A DNA stretch of 55,516 nucleotides from positions 1-55,516 of the forward strand of contig JAUQWO010000008.1 in assembly GCA_030835135.1 (NCBI GenBank), given 5' to 3'. Source of the DNA: Bacteroidota bacterium. Lineage in GTDB: Bacteria > Bacteroidota > Ignavibacteria > UBA10030 > UBA6906. The notes below the pieces were generated by a model, which was not told the DNA's origin, did no database searches, and was given only the letters and a program-made list of their open reading frames with translations. Position 1 is the stretch's first letter, and each line of letters opens with the position of its first letter. This document shows positions 37,878-48,987 of the stretch, one piece after another. Made by a program: the position numbers and the translations under genes.

Positions 37878-40319
37878 CTACAACGAGAACCAGTAACTCG
37901 CCTTCAACAGCAGCACGTCTTCGCGCGGCAACTGCAACACTTCCTTGAATCCCCGCATCAACCCCAGGCCATAGAGCCCGTTGTCACCGTAGCGCGCCTG
38001 CGTCCACACAAGATACACCGTGCTGCCCGGCAGATATTCCCATCGCACCAACACGTTCGCGTTGAGCGTTACGGCATTGAAATCATGGCTGTAGTACGAT
38101 GGATCATTCCGGTACTCGTACGGGGCAAGGCCCCCCGATGGTACCAGCCGGAAATACTCGCCGTACATGCCCCGCGTCAGGAATACCTGCGTGAAGAACT
38201 GCACGCTGAGCGTCCGGGTGAACGTCACGATGCCGCGCAAGGACAGGTCCAGCAACTGCAGATCCCTGGTGCCGAAGACGCTGAACCGCGACGGGGCGAT
38301 CGCAGGATCGAGGACGCTCCCATCCGGATACACCCACGCACGTTCGCCACGGGTGCGCTGATAATAGACGGCCGGGCTCAATTCCATCCATGCCGATGGC
38401 CGCACGGTAAGCGCGGCGCTGCCGTACCACGTCCAGGCACGGTCATCCTCACGCTTGTATCCGGCGACCGCACTCGCACTCACGGCATGACGGTCGTCCG
38501 TTTCAACGGTAACAGACACCGCTGTGTTCCCCGGACGCCGGTACAGCCCGATGATCCCCCGCTCTTCGTCATCATACGCAGGCAGCGCCCGCTCCACCGT
38601 GAGCATGCCGAACCAGAAATTGCTGAAGTCGCCTACCGCCTCGCCGCGCACCAGGGCGTGCGTCCGGATGCCGTCCCAGTTCCACCGCATCTCCGGATTC
38701 AACGCGAAGGTGTACCGGCGGAAGAGGCCCTCCGCAAGATTCTCCCGGTACACCAGTTGCACGTACCCGCCGTGATCGTGCGGCTGGGCGAAGAAACCCA
38801 TGTCATTCGGGTTGAACCCCTTCGTGAAGAGATCATACGAGGCCGTGGTGATCCAATGCTCGGCATTCAGCCGTGAGAACAGCATGCGCCCCGCGACACC
38901 GTCGCCGCTTCCGGCCCGGGCACCGGCGAGATAGCCATCCACCGTATAGGAGCCGTCGAACACCCGGGCATTCCAGTCGACGCCCCCCGAGAGCGCTGGA
39001 CGCCCATGGTGGAACGCAGCGACGGTCGCCATGCCCCCCAGCCAGCTGCCATCGTGCCACTCCTGCTTCACACGGGCCGCATGGTACGTCGCCCGCGGTT
39101 CGGTGCGCACTGCGAATGCACTCTGCCCCGGTGGAGCGATCTCTGCACGCTCTTCATCGGTCACGGACGAGAGTGCCGCCACCGACAGACCATCCGCCGT
39201 CCGACCCGTCAACTTCACGGCGCCGAGTATCGTCGTGAGCTGCGGGTTCTCCTGCACGGCACTGCCGTGAATGGACGGGATCGATGACGCCAGGCGCGGC
39301 TGCCGGCCAAGCCGCCGGCTGAAGAAGAGTGTCAGCGGCGTGTTGTCCACACTCCCGCCGAACGTGAACATCTGGGCGCCCTCAACGAAGAACGGCCGCT
39401 TCTCAGGGAAGCGCGTCTCGAAGACGGTGAGGTTCAACACGGACTGATCCACTTCCACCTGCCCGAAATCCGGATCGAACGTTGCATCGAGCGTGAAATT
39501 CCGTGAGAGACCGTACTTGATGTCAGCCCCAAAGCCATACTCCGTTCCCGCCGGGATCCCGCCGGCGGTCTGTCCGGTTGTCATGGTGCGGGTGGCCGAC
39601 ACATACGGGGTCACTTCCAGGTGCAACGGCGGCTGGATGCCTTCAAGTCCCTCGACCTTCCCCCAGCGCGGGATCGCATACGTTTCGCTCCGGGGTACCA
39701 TCACCCACTCGATGGTTTCCTTCTTGCGGCTGATGTAGCGGCGGAAGTTGATGCCCCAGTGATAGGCATTCTGCGCGAAGCGCAGGGCATTCCACGGGAT
39801 CGCGAACTCCGCGGACCATCCGTTGCGGTGGCGCCTCGTCTGCACGGACCAGACGGCATCCCACGTGAGGTCATAGACGCTCCCTCCCTGCGAGAGGATG
39901 CCGTCACTCTGGACGCCGGAGACATTCGTGGAGAAGACGAAGCCGGTCTGATGATCCATGTAGGAATCGATCATGACCGTGAAGCGGTCGGCCTCCGTGG
40001 ATCGATCACGGCGGCTGAGCCGCTTCACCACACCCGCGGGCTCGCTGTCGTTGCACTCCACACCCACATACAGGGCGTGGTCATCATAGAGGAGCCGGAC
40101 GGTGGTCGGCTCGGAAGGGTCTTCCCCTTCGACGGGATCATATTGCACGAAGTCCGTGACCGCCACCGCTTTGCGCCAGCACGGATCGTTCAACCAGCCA
40201 TCCACATCGGGGGTCAGCGTGGTACGCACGGCAAAGATGATCTTGCGGTCGCCCTCGTCGCCGAGCGCGGCCACCACCATCAACAGACTCAATGCGATCG
40301 TTGCCCCCGCAACACGCAT
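37878..40319 (-). CDS. DUF5916 family outer-membrane protein with N-terminal CBM9-like domain
   Basis: 813 residues. Signal peptide (about 1-20), a family 9 carbohydrate-binding-like domain (about 35-240, DGWLNDPCWRKAVAVTDF, LLYDDHALYVGVECNDSEP, WSAEFAIPWNALRF), then the DUF5916 barrel region (VDQSVLNLTVFETRFPEKRPFFVEGAQMFTFGG). Common in Bacteroidota and relatives; may bind or import a glycan. Start ATG shares one base with the rlmD stop (TGATG), so it is last in that operon. Confidence 0.85.
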   Translation of the reverse strand: MRVAGATIALSLLMVVAALGDEGDRKIIFAVRTTLTPDVDGWLNDPCWRKAVAVTDFVQYDPVEGEDPSEPTTVRLLYDDHALYVGVECNDSEPAGVVKRLSRRDRSTEADRFTVMIDSYMDHQTGFVFSTNVSGVQSDGILSQGGSVYDLTWDAVWSVQTRRHRNGWSAEFAIPWNALRFAQNAYHWGINFRRYISRKKETIEWVMVPRSETYAIPRWGKVEGLEGIQPPLHLEVTPYVSATRTMTTGQTAGGIPAGTEYGFGADIKYGLSRNFTLDATFDPDFGQVEVDQSVLNLTVFETRFPEKRPFFVEGAQMFTFGGSVDNTPLTLFFSRRLGRQPRLASSIPSIHGSAVQENPQLTTILGAVKLTGRTADGLSVAALSSVTDEERAEIAPPGQSAFAVRTEPRATYHAARVKQEWHDGSWLGGMATVAAFHHGRPALSGGVDWNARVFDGSYTVDGYLAGARAGSGDGVAGRMLFSRLNAEHWITTASYDLFTKGFNPNDMGFFAQPHDHGGYVQLVYRENLAEGLFRRYTFALNPEMRWNWDGIRTHALVRGEAVGDFSNFWFGMLTVERALPAYDDEERGIIGLYRRPGNTAVSVTVETDDRHAVSASAVAGYKREDDRAWTWYGSAALTVRPSAWMELSPAVYYQRTRGERAWVYPDGSVLDPAIAPSRFSVFGTRDLQLLDLSLRGIVTFTRTLSVQFFTQVFLTRGMYGEYFRLVPSGGLAPYEYRNDPSYYSHDFNAVTLNANVLVRWEYLPGSTVYLVWTQARYGDNGLYGLGLMRGFKEVLQLPREDVLLLKASYWFSL

Positions 40320-41755
40320 CAGATGCCTCCGTGAATGGTCAGCAATGCGACGTTCTCAACATGATTGGTATGCGGGAACATGTCCACGGGTTGCGATTCC
40401 CGCAGATCGTACAGCCCCTCATCGCACAGGAGCTTCAGATCGCGCGCCTGCGTGGCCGGGTTGCAGCTGACGTACACGATCCGCGCCGGCGCAAGCGCAC
40501 GGATCGATGCGACGACCCCGGGATGCATCCCGGCGCGCGGCGGATCGCAGATCACGACATCCGGCTTCACCTGCAACTCCGTCTCCGCCGTCCGGTCAAG
40601 CACGCGATCCTTCAGATCGCCCAGGACGAACCGGCAGTTGGTCACCCCATGCATCTCGGCGTTCCTGCGGGCATCGTCCACGGCAGAGGCAACGGCTTCG
40701 ACCCCGATCACCTGGCCCGCATCATCCGCGACGTGCAGCGCGATGGTGCCCGTGCCGGAATACAGATCGAAGACGGTCGCGTGCGGCTTCAGCGCGGCAT
40801 ACTGCCGGACCGCATCGTACAGCCGCTCGGCCTGCAGCGTGTTGGTCTGGAAGAACGAATTCGCCGACACCCGGTACGAGCGCGACCCGATCCGTTCGGT
40901 GATCCATCCCGGCCCGTGCAACACGATCTCACGGTCGCCCAGCGCCACCTGCGATTTCCGTTCGGTGATGTTGTTCACGATCGTGGTGGTGGAGGGGAAC
41001 CGTTCGAGCAGCATAGCCCGGAACTCGTCCATCAGCGCAGGCCGCTCTTCCGACGTCACGATGTTCACCATGCGTTGATCGGTATGGCGCGTCTCCCTGA
41101 TCACCAGATTGCGCAGATAGCCGGTGTGCGTGAAGGTCGAATAGATCGTCAGTTCCTTCGCGACCGCGAAGTCGCGCACGGCATTCACGATCGCGGCGCT
41201 CTCCAACGACTGCAGATGGCACTCCCGCAGGTCCAGCACCCTGTCGAACCGCCGCGGGATATGCAACCCCAGCGCGAACTGGTCGGCCGGGGTGGCCGGA
41301 CGCTCCTGCTCCTTGAGCCGCACCATCTCCTCCGCGGTGAGCCACCGGACCCCGAACGAAAACTCCATCTTGTTCCGGTAGTAGTACTCGTTCTCCGCAC
41401 CGAGCGTGGGAAGCACCGTGGTCCCGATGAACCCCCCGATGCGCTCCAGCGCATCCGCGACCTGCTGCCGCTTGAATTCGCACTGCCCGGCATACGACAG
41501 ATGCTGCCAGGAACATCCGCCGCACGTCCCGTAGTACGCGCACCGGGGCGTCGTGCGCAGGGTGGAGGGGACCAGCACCTCCAGCACCTGGGCATCGGCG
41601 AAGTTCTTGCTGACGCGCGTGATGCGCGCCTTAACGGTGTCGCCGGGAATGCCGCCGGGAATGAAGACCACGAACCCGTCCACACGGGCAACACTCTTCC
41701 CTTCGGCGCCAAAACGCTCAACAGAGAGCGTGATCTCATCGCCACGCGTCATCAT
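40319..41755 (-). CDS. rlmD: 23S rRNA (uracil-C5)-methyltransferase, RlmD/TrmA family
   Basis: 478 residues. N-terminal TRAM domain, an iron-sulphur cysteine set (CAYYGTCGGC with a fourth Cys in GQCEFKRQQV), SAM-binding FDLYSGTGTIALHVA, DPPRAGMHP, and the catalytic Cys in YVSCNPATQARDL. The family methylates U1939 or U747 of 23S rRNA or U54 of tRNA; the exact target cannot be fixed from sequence alone. ATGATG start overlaps the ABC-F stop. Confidence 0.9.
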   Translation of the reverse strand: MMTRGDEITLSVERFGAEGKSVARVDGFVVFIPGGIPGDTVKARITRVSKNFADAQVLEVLVPSTLRTTPRCAYYGTCGGCSWQHLSYAGQCEFKRQQVADALERIGGFIGTTVLPTLGAENEYYYRNKMEFSFGVRWLTAEEMVRLKEQERPATPADQFALGLHIPRRFDRVLDLRECHLQSLESAAIVNAVRDFAVAKELTIYSTFTHTGYLRNLVIRETRHTDQRMVNIVTSEERPALMDEFRAMLLERFPSTTTIVNNITERKSQVALGDREIVLHGPGWITERIGSRSYRVSANSFFQTNTLQAERLYDAVRQYAALKPHATVFDLYSGTGTIALHVADDAGQVIGVEAVASAVDDARRNAEMHGVTNCRFVLGDLKDRVLDRTAETELQVKPDVVICDPPRAGMHPGVVASIRALAPARIVYVSCNPATQARDLKLLCDEGLYDLRESQPVDMFPHTNHVENVALLTIHGGI

Positions 41756-43728
41756 ATGCGCGCCATCTCCGCATCGTACTGCGCCATCAGGCGCTCCAGC
41801 TCTTCGGACACTTTGCCCCACTCGTGGTAGCGGTCCTGCAGTCTGTCACTCACCGTCTTGTACGCGGCGTTCACGTCGCGGATCTTCTCCGGGCCCTTGT
41901 ACAGCTCGGGATCAGCCATGATCTCTTCCAGTGAAGCCTTCTCGGCTTCCAGGACCGCAATGGCCCTCTCGACAACGTCAAGTTTCTTCTGCAGGGGGCT
42001 GACCTTCTTGTAACGCTCCTGCCGGATCTCGGCCTCGCGCCGCTTCCGCTCACGGTCCGAGACACCCGCGGTCGGGCTCTGCAGTTGCTGGGACGTGGCG
42101 GATGATGACGCCGCTGCCACGGCCTCCCGGTGCCGGGCCGCCAGATAGTCACTCACGGACCCGAGAAAGGTGCGTATGCTGCCGCTGCGGAACTCCACCA
42201 CCTTCGTCACGAGCGGGTCCAGGAAGTCGCGGTCGTGCGAGACCACGATCAGACTTCCCTCGAACTCGGCGAGGGCCTCCTGCAGGACAGCCTTGGAACG
42301 CATGTCCAGATGGTTCGTGGGCTCATCGAGCACGATCAGGTTCGAAGGGACGAGGAGCATCTTCGCCAGGGCCAGACGGCTCTTTTCGCCTCCGGAGAGG
42401 ACGCTCACCTTCTTGAAGACGTCATCGCCCGTGAAGAGGAACGAACCGAGCAGTGACCGGAGGCGCGTGCGGATATCGCCCGTGGCCACGGCCTCCACGG
42501 TCTGCAGCACATCGAAGGAGGGATCCAGTTCCTCGGCCTGGTGCTGCGCGAAATACGATACGGCAACGTTGTGGCCCGGAAGCCGTTCGCCGCTGTCGTA
42601 GGGTTCGACGCCGGCGATAATGCGGGCCAGCGTCGATTTGCCGGCGCCATTGACGCCGACGACCGCGATCCGGTCGCCGCGGTCGACCTCGAAGTCGACC
42701 CCGTTGAACACCTCCAGATCGTCATAGTGCTTCACGATCTTCCTCAGCGTCATCACGACCTGGCCGGACGACGGTGCGGGAGGGAAGGAAAAACGGATCT
42801 CGTTCTCTTCGTCCTCCAGCTCCACGCGCTCGATCTTCTCGAGCGCCTTGATGCGGCTCTGCACCTGCCGCGCCTTCGTCGCCTTGTACCGGAACCGCTC
42901 GATGAACCGTTCGGTCTGCTTGATCTGCTGCTGCTGGTTGCGCCATGCCGCTTCGAGGTGGAGGCGGCGTTCGTCGCGCGCCTTCATCGAGAACGTATAG
43001 TTCCCCGCATACTCGATGAGCTCTCCGCCGGTGAGCTCGAATGTCCGCTTCGTCATCGTATCGAGGAAGCGGCGGTCGTGCGACACAAGCATCACCGCGC
43101 CCTCATACGTCTGGAGATATTCCTCCAGCCACTCCAGCGAGTCGAGGTCCAGATGGTTCGTCGGCTCATCCCGCAGCAGCAGCGACGGCTGCTGCAACAG
43201 CAGTTTCGCCAGGGCGATGCGCATCTGCCATCCGCCGCTGAATTCATCGGTCATCCGGTCGAGATCGGAGGAGGCGAACCCGAGACCGGTGAGGACCTTC
43301 TCGATCGCGGACTGCATGCGGAACCCGTCGGAGGCTTCCAGCTTGTGCTGCAGTTCGCCGTAGATCTCCAGCAACTCCCGCGCCGCGTCGGTGTCCGGCG
43401 GTTCTTTGGCCATCGCCTCGTGCACCGCGGTGAGGTCCCGCTGGGTCTGGATGATGTCCGCGAAGACGGACTCCACTTCCGCATAGAGCGTGCGCCCGGT
43501 GAGGGAGGTGCCTTCCTGGGGAAGATACCCGACCGTGACGTACTTCGCGCGGGTGATCACCCCGGTGTCCGGGGTGTTCTCGCCGAGGAGGATGCGGAGG
43601 AGCGTGGATTTGCCCGCGCCATTGGACCCGACGAGGCCGATGCGGTCGTGGGGTCCGATATGGAACGTCACATCATCGAGGAGACACCGCTCCCCGAACT
43701 GCAACGTGATATTGACGGCAGCGATCAT
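41752..43728 (-). CDS. ABC-F family ribosome-associated ATPase
   Basis: 658 residues with two ATPase domains and no membrane segment. Walker A GSNGAGKS (about 35-42) and GVNGAGKS (about 350), signatures FSGGW and LSGGEKS, an inter-domain linker rich in Arg/Gln/Lys (about 245-310), and a C-terminal coiled coil (about 560-650) as in Uup. ABC-F proteins rescue or tune ribosomes, some giving antibiotic resistance. The first Walker B reads LLLRDEPTNHLD, with Arg where Leu is usual, while the catalytic Glu is kept. Confidence 0.92.
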   Translation of the reverse strand: MIAAVNITLQFGERCLLDDVTFHIGPHDRIGLVGSNGAGKSTLLRILLGENTPDTGVITRAKYVTVGYLPQEGTSLTGRTLYAEVESVFADIIQTQRDLTAVHEAMAKEPPDTDAARELLEIYGELQHKLEASDGFRMQSAIEKVLTGLGFASSDLDRMTDEFSGGWQMRIALAKLLLQQPSLLLRDEPTNHLDLDSLEWLEEYLQTYEGAVMLVSHDRRFLDTMTKRTFELTGGELIEYAGNYTFSMKARDERRLHLEAAWRNQQQQIKQTERFIERFRYKATKARQVQSRIKALEKIERVELEDEENEIRFSFPPAPSSGQVVMTLRKIVKHYDDLEVFNGVDFEVDRGDRIAVVGVNGAGKSTLARIIAGVEPYDSGERLPGHNVAVSYFAQHQAEELDPSFDVLQTVEAVATGDIRTRLRSLLGSFLFTGDDVFKKVSVLSGGEKSRLALAKMLLVPSNLIVLDEPTNHLDMRSKAVLQEALAEFEGSLIVVSHDRDFLDPLVTKVVEFRSGSIRTFLGSVSDYLAARHREAVAAASSSATSQQLQSPTAGVSDRERKRREAEIRQERYKKVSPLQKKLDVVERAIAVLEAEKASLEEIMADPELYKGPEKIRDVNAAYKTVSDRLQDRYHEWGKVSEELERLMAQYDAEMARI

Positions 43729-43776
43729 GGTTGTGTACGCAGGGCAAGCCCGGATGCAGTGCCGGCAACCGCAGGA

Positions 43777-43797
43777 GGTGCCGGGGTGCGCGGCACC
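43777..43797. terminator. small GC hairpin upstream of the ABC-F gene
   Basis: Arms GGTGCCG (43777-43783) and CGGCACC (43791-43797) with a 7-base loop, in the 72-bp gap between the DUF4921 stop and the ABC-F start. There is no T-tract. Confidence 0.25.
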
Positions 43798-43800
43798 CGG

Positions 43801-45117
43801 TCACTTCAGATAATACTTGAGCGGATTAGGATCGACGCGGCATTCCTCGGCGATGCGGGCCCAGCCGATCTTCCCTTCATCACGCAGCTTATAGAGCCGC
43901 GGCACCATCCTGTCGCGCAGATCGATCGGCGTCATCGGATTGATGAAGATGCTGGTCCCCCCTTCGAAGCCGGCGGGCACGTTCACGCGCCATTTGATCA
44001 GCACGTGCCAGGGCATCTTGTACACCGCGTCGATGGGCGTATAGTACCATTCCTCGTTGCACGAGATCCCGCTCCCCATGGCCGCGTGCACGGCATGCAC
44101 GAGATTGCTCATGCCGCGGATCTCTTCATCGGTATGCTCGTAGGGCCTGCCGGCATGCGACCGCGAGTAGATCTCGATGGTCGGGTAGCGGTGGCCGATG
44201 CCCGCATATGCGATCGCATAGTCGTTCTCGGCGAACACCAGGTTGTGGTGCGCCGCGAAGTTCACGCCGAACTCATTGAACACGTTCGCATCGTCGCGCA
44301 CCATCTTGATCTGGTCGCCGATCGAGGCACCCCATTCATCCAGCGACACGAGCTGCTTGTGCAGGTGGTCGAACGATGCGCCGGCGGGCCGCAGCCAGTT
44401 CTGGAACACGCTGATGTACCGCACGTAGCGGTTGTTCATCGTGATGTCGCGGATCGAATCGATCGTCAGCTTGACGTACCAGTAATGCTCGTCCTCCGTC
44501 ATCTCGCCGGAGGAGTACAGGTCCGAATCCAGCTTCGCGTCATCCTTGAAGTGCCGCTTCGCGATCACCATCTCGTGTCCGCCGCCGAAGAACGCATCGG
44601 CGATCGCCAGCTTGTCCGCCAGCGGCATCTTCTCGATCTGCTCGTCGGTCTTCCCCTCGCGGTGCAGCTTGTAATGCACGATGTCCGTGATGTGCTTCAA
44701 GCCGGCGGGCGTGGCAAGATAGTCCTCGCGCCACTTCACGCGCGAGGCCGGCATCTTGTACGCGTAGTTCTTCCGCCAGTAATCGAGCGTGACGATCTCG
44801 AACATGTTCCCGGTGCGGCGGAACTCGGCGGTGGTCTCGAAATAGCGGTCCGGCGCCAGCAGGTCGATCCGCTCCCACCGCCCATTGGTGCAGATCAGGC
44901 GCGATTTCTCGGGGGCGGTTTCGTAGTAGCGGGGCGGACAGAAACTGCAGTAGTCCTCGGGCGAATGCTTCTCCACCGGTTTGGCGGTGGCCGGCGCCTC
45001 GTTGGTGATCGGCTTGCTGCGCCGGCCGGCAACGGCCCACACCTCGGTGCCCGTGAAGGGGTTCAACTGCTTCACGGTGCCGTCGGGCATGATCGTATAG
45101 TACATCATGGATGACAT
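43801..45117 (-). CDS. DUF4921 / galactose-1-phosphate uridylyltransferase-like protein
   Basis: 438 residues resembling nucleotidyltransferases of the HIT superfamily. The catalytic-type motif is GASFDHLHKQLVSLDEWG (HxHxQ near 250), and a Cys pair CSFC near the N-terminus resembles the GalT zinc site. Whether it acts on galactose-1-phosphate or another sugar phosphate is unknown. It follows a phosphohexomutase and enolase, which fits sugar-phosphate metabolism. ATG 45117 is supported by AAGGAAG 6 nt upstream; the longer open frame reads out into non-coding sequence. Confidence 0.75.
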   Translation of the reverse strand: MSSMMYYTIMPDGTVKQLNPFTGTEVWAVAGRRSKPITNEAPATAKPVEKHSPEDYCSFCPPRYYETAPEKSRLICTNGRWERIDLLAPDRYFETTAEFRRTGNMFEIVTLDYWRKNYAYKMPASRVKWREDYLATPAGLKHITDIVHYKLHREGKTDEQIEKMPLADKLAIADAFFGGGHEMVIAKRHFKDDAKLDSDLYSSGEMTEDEHYWYVKLTIDSIRDITMNNRYVRYISVFQNWLRPAGASFDHLHKQLVSLDEWGASIGDQIKMVRDDANVFNEFGVNFAAHHNLVFAENDYAIAYAGIGHRYPTIEIYSRSHAGRPYEHTDEEIRGMSNLVHAVHAAMGSGISCNEEWYYTPIDAVYKMPWHVLIKWRVNVPAGFEGGTSIFINPMTPIDLRDRMVPRLYKLRDEGKIGWARIAEECRVDPNPLKYYLK

Positions 45118-45190
45118 CGACTCTTCCTTCTCATGTCCCCGCCTTCCCCCTCTGATCGGCGCCCGGGCCAGCCCATCCGACCATTCGACA

Positions 45191-46594
45191 TCAGATCTTC
45201 GTCGCCGCGGCGAGCAGAGCCTCGACCTTCGCCATGCTGTCCGCTTCGGCATAGAACCGGATCAGCGGCTCGGTGCCCGATGCACGCACCAGCACCCAGC
45301 CCTTGTCCACGAAGAACTTGAACCCGTCCGTGTCCAGCCGGCCCGTCACCGGATACCCGCCGATCTCCTTCACGCCGCGCGTGTACTTCTTCATGATCGC
45401 GGCCTTCTCCTTCTCCGTCACGTGCAGATCGACCCGTTTGAACTCGTGCTGCCCGAATTCGTCCATGAGTTCCTGGACGAGCGCACCCAGCGACTTCTTG
45501 CGCACGGCCATCATCTCGCAGAGCAACAGGCCGAGGAAGATGCCATCGCGCTCGGGAATGTGCCCCTTCACACCCAATCCGCCGCTCTCCTCGCCGCCGA
45601 TCAGCACATCCTTCTCCGTCATGAGACGGCAGATGTGCTTGAACCCGATCGGGGTCTCATGCATCACGAGGCCGTACTTCGTGCACTGGTCATTCACCAT
45701 CTGGCTGACGGAGAACGACTTCACCACCTCGCCCGTCATCCCCTTCTGCTCCACCAGATACTTCAGGAGGAGCGAGAAGATGCGGTGCGAATCCACGAAG
45801 TTCCCGTTCTCGTCCACCGCACCGATCCGGTCGGCATCGCCGTCGGTGGCAATGCCGATCCCGAATCCCTCGTTCTTCACCCGCGCCATCAGCGTGCCCA
45901 GGTTGTGGGCCAGCGGCTCGGGGTTCACCCCCTCGAAGGAGGGGTTGAACGTCTCGTGCATCATCGTGATCTCGGGCACGAGGTCCAGCGCCGCGGACTG
46001 CGCGGCACCGTACATCGCGTCGTAGAGGATCCGGATGCCCGCACCGCGAATGGCACCGATGTCGATCTTCGTGGCCAGGTCATCGAGGTACCGCTTCTTC
46101 ATGCTGATGGGGACGATCTTCTTCTTCGCCACCAGCTGCGCGAAGGAGAACTTCCCCGCGGGCACGGACTTCAGCTTCATGACCTTCGCGAGTTCCTTCT
46201 CCACCTTCGCGATCATCTCCGGATGCGCCGGTCCGCCGAAATCGCCCTTGATCTTGAAGCCGTTGTAGCGCGGCGGGTTGTGGCTGGCCGTGATGACCAC
46301 GCCGCCCGCCGCGTTCTCCATCTTCGTGAGCAGGGAGATCATCGGGGTCGTGACGATGCCGTCCGCCAGCTTCACCAGGATGCCGGCATTGGCGATCACT
46401 TCCGCGCTCTTCTCCGCGAACTCCCGCGACATGAACCGGGCATCATACCCGATCACGATGCCGTTCCGGATCTTCTTGTGCCCCGTGTAGTACCGCGCTG
46501 TTGCCAGGGCCACGCGCTCGAGATTGGCAAAGGTGAAATCGTCGGCGATGACCGCTCGCCATCCGTCGGTTCCAAACTTGATGACCTGCGCCAT
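45191..46594 (-). CDS. phosphoglucomutase/phosphomannomutase
   Basis: 467 residues of the alpha-D-phosphohexomutase family. Phosphoserine loop TASHNPP (about 100-106), metal loop DGDADR (about 250), sugar loop GEESGG (about 330) and phosphate loop RASGTEP (about 440) are all intact. Interconverts hexose 1- and 6-phosphates for nucleotide-sugar synthesis. The start is 9 bp after the eno stop. Confidence 0.95.
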   Translation of the reverse strand: MAQVIKFGTDGWRAVIADDFTFANLERVALATARYYTGHKKIRNGIVIGYDARFMSREFAEKSAEVIANAGILVKLADGIVTTPMISLLTKMENAAGGVVITASHNPPRYNGFKIKGDFGGPAHPEMIAKVEKELAKVMKLKSVPAGKFSFAQLVAKKKIVPISMKKRYLDDLATKIDIGAIRGAGIRILYDAMYGAAQSAALDLVPEITMMHETFNPSFEGVNPEPLAHNLGTLMARVKNEGFGIGIATDGDADRIGAVDENGNFVDSHRIFSLLLKYLVEQKGMTGEVVKSFSVSQMVNDQCTKYGLVMHETPIGFKHICRLMTEKDVLIGGEESGGLGVKGHIPERDGIFLGLLLCEMMAVRKKSLGALVQELMDEFGQHEFKRVDLHVTEKEKAAIMKKYTRGVKEIGGYPVTGRLDTDGFKFFVDKGWVLVRASGTEPLIRFYAEADSMAKVEALLAAATKI

Positions 46595-46603
46595 GATCGT
46601 CTT

Positions 46604-47947
<1,344 letters not shown>

Positions 47948-47955
47948 TTACAAAA

Positions 47956-48987
47956 TCAACGTTTGGAACGGTTCAGCGCCGCTTCCACGGCCCGTGTAAC
48001 ATCGTCCACAGTGAGCAATTTCATGCATTCCATGAATCCTGCCCCCTCACGCGTGCACACGTCGAGATGACAGGGGTGGCAGGGAACGTCTTTCCTGAGG
48101 GCCGTGTGCCCCGAAGCCGGATCGTACGGAAACCAGATGTCCTCTTCCCCGGGTCCAAACAAACCGATCGTGGGAGTGCCGGCCGCCGCGGCGATGTGCA
48201 TCGATCCCGCGTCGTTGGAGACCACCACATCCGCTGCGGCGTAGAGGGCCGCAAGCTGCCGTAACGGAAGTCCGATGAATCTCCGGAGCGCACCTCCCGC
48301 AAGAGCACACACCTGCTGCACGACCTCTGCGTCCTTGGGGCCGCCCGTCAACACGACCTCCGCGTTGTGTTCCTTCTGAAGCCGCAACGCCACGCCCGCG
48401 AACCCCTCCAGCCTCCACTTCTTCGCCGGCCACGTGGCCCCCGGATGGAGCACGACGACGCGCCCCCCTCCTCCCAGTGCCTCCCCACCCACACGACGCT
48501 CCTCTGCGGAAAGGAATATCTCCGGCGTGTGATGCACCGGCGTGATGCCTACCGCTTCCAGGAATTGCTCGTGGAACTCCACCGCGGTCTTCCGGCGCGG
48601 TGCATCCTGTACGCGCACAGTGTAGAAGCGTCCGCGGCCGGGACGGTCGAGCCCCACACGCACGCGTGCACCCGAGAGGCGCGTCAGCAGCGCGCTGCGC
48701 GGATTCCCGAAGAGGTCGATCACCATGTCGAACTTCCTCCGGCGCAGTTGCCATGCCACACGCGGCTGCTCGAGGAGGGTCGGCGCGGAGAAATCGAACG
48801 GTATGATCTCGTTGAGATGCGGGTTCCGCTCGAGCAGCGACACCGCGCCGGCATCGCCCATGTACGCGATGTACGCATCAGGCAGGGCATGACGGAGCGA
48901 GCGGATGACCGGTGTCGTCAGGACAACGTCGCCGATGAACTTCATGCGTGTGATAAGGACGCGCTGCGGACGGGATGATGCCGTCAT
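47956..48987 (-). CDS. glycosyltransferase family 9 (heptosyltransferase-like)
   Basis: 343 residues. Full-length GT9: N-terminal RVLITRMKFIGDVVLTTPVIRSLRHALP, central KFDMVIDLFGNPRSALLTRLSGARVRVG, and C-terminal VVLHPGATWPAKKW, VVSNDAGSMHIAAAAGTPTIGLFGP. Adds heptose or a similar sugar to LPS core or another envelope glycan. A Cys cluster (CHPCHLDVC) near the C-terminus is typical for many relatives. Coupled by ATGA to the upstream protease gene. Confidence 0.92.
   Translation of the reverse strand: MTASSRPQRVLITRMKFIGDVVLTTPVIRSLRHALPDAYIAYMGDAGAVSLLERNPHLNEIIPFDFSAPTLLEQPRVAWQLRRRKFDMVIDLFGNPRSALLTRLSGARVRVGLDRPGRGRFYTVRVQDAPRRKTAVEFHEQFLEAVGITPVHHTPEIFLSAEERRVGGEALGGGGRVVVLHPGATWPAKKWRLEGFAGVALRLQKEHNAEVVLTGGPKDAEVVQQVCALAGGALRRFIGLPLRQLAALYAAADVVVSNDAGSMHIAAAAGTPTIGLFGPGEEDIWFPYDPASGHTALRKDVPCHPCHLDVCTREGAGFMECMKLLTVDDVTRAVEAALNRSKR

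Noticed and set aside
42541-45114. Plus-strand 857-codon open frame
   Set aside because: Antisense to ABC-F and the GalT-like gene; biased to His, Arg and Asp with no domains. Similar long antisense frames elsewhere (20491-22299, 45107-47845, 49413-51401) come from high-GC codon use.
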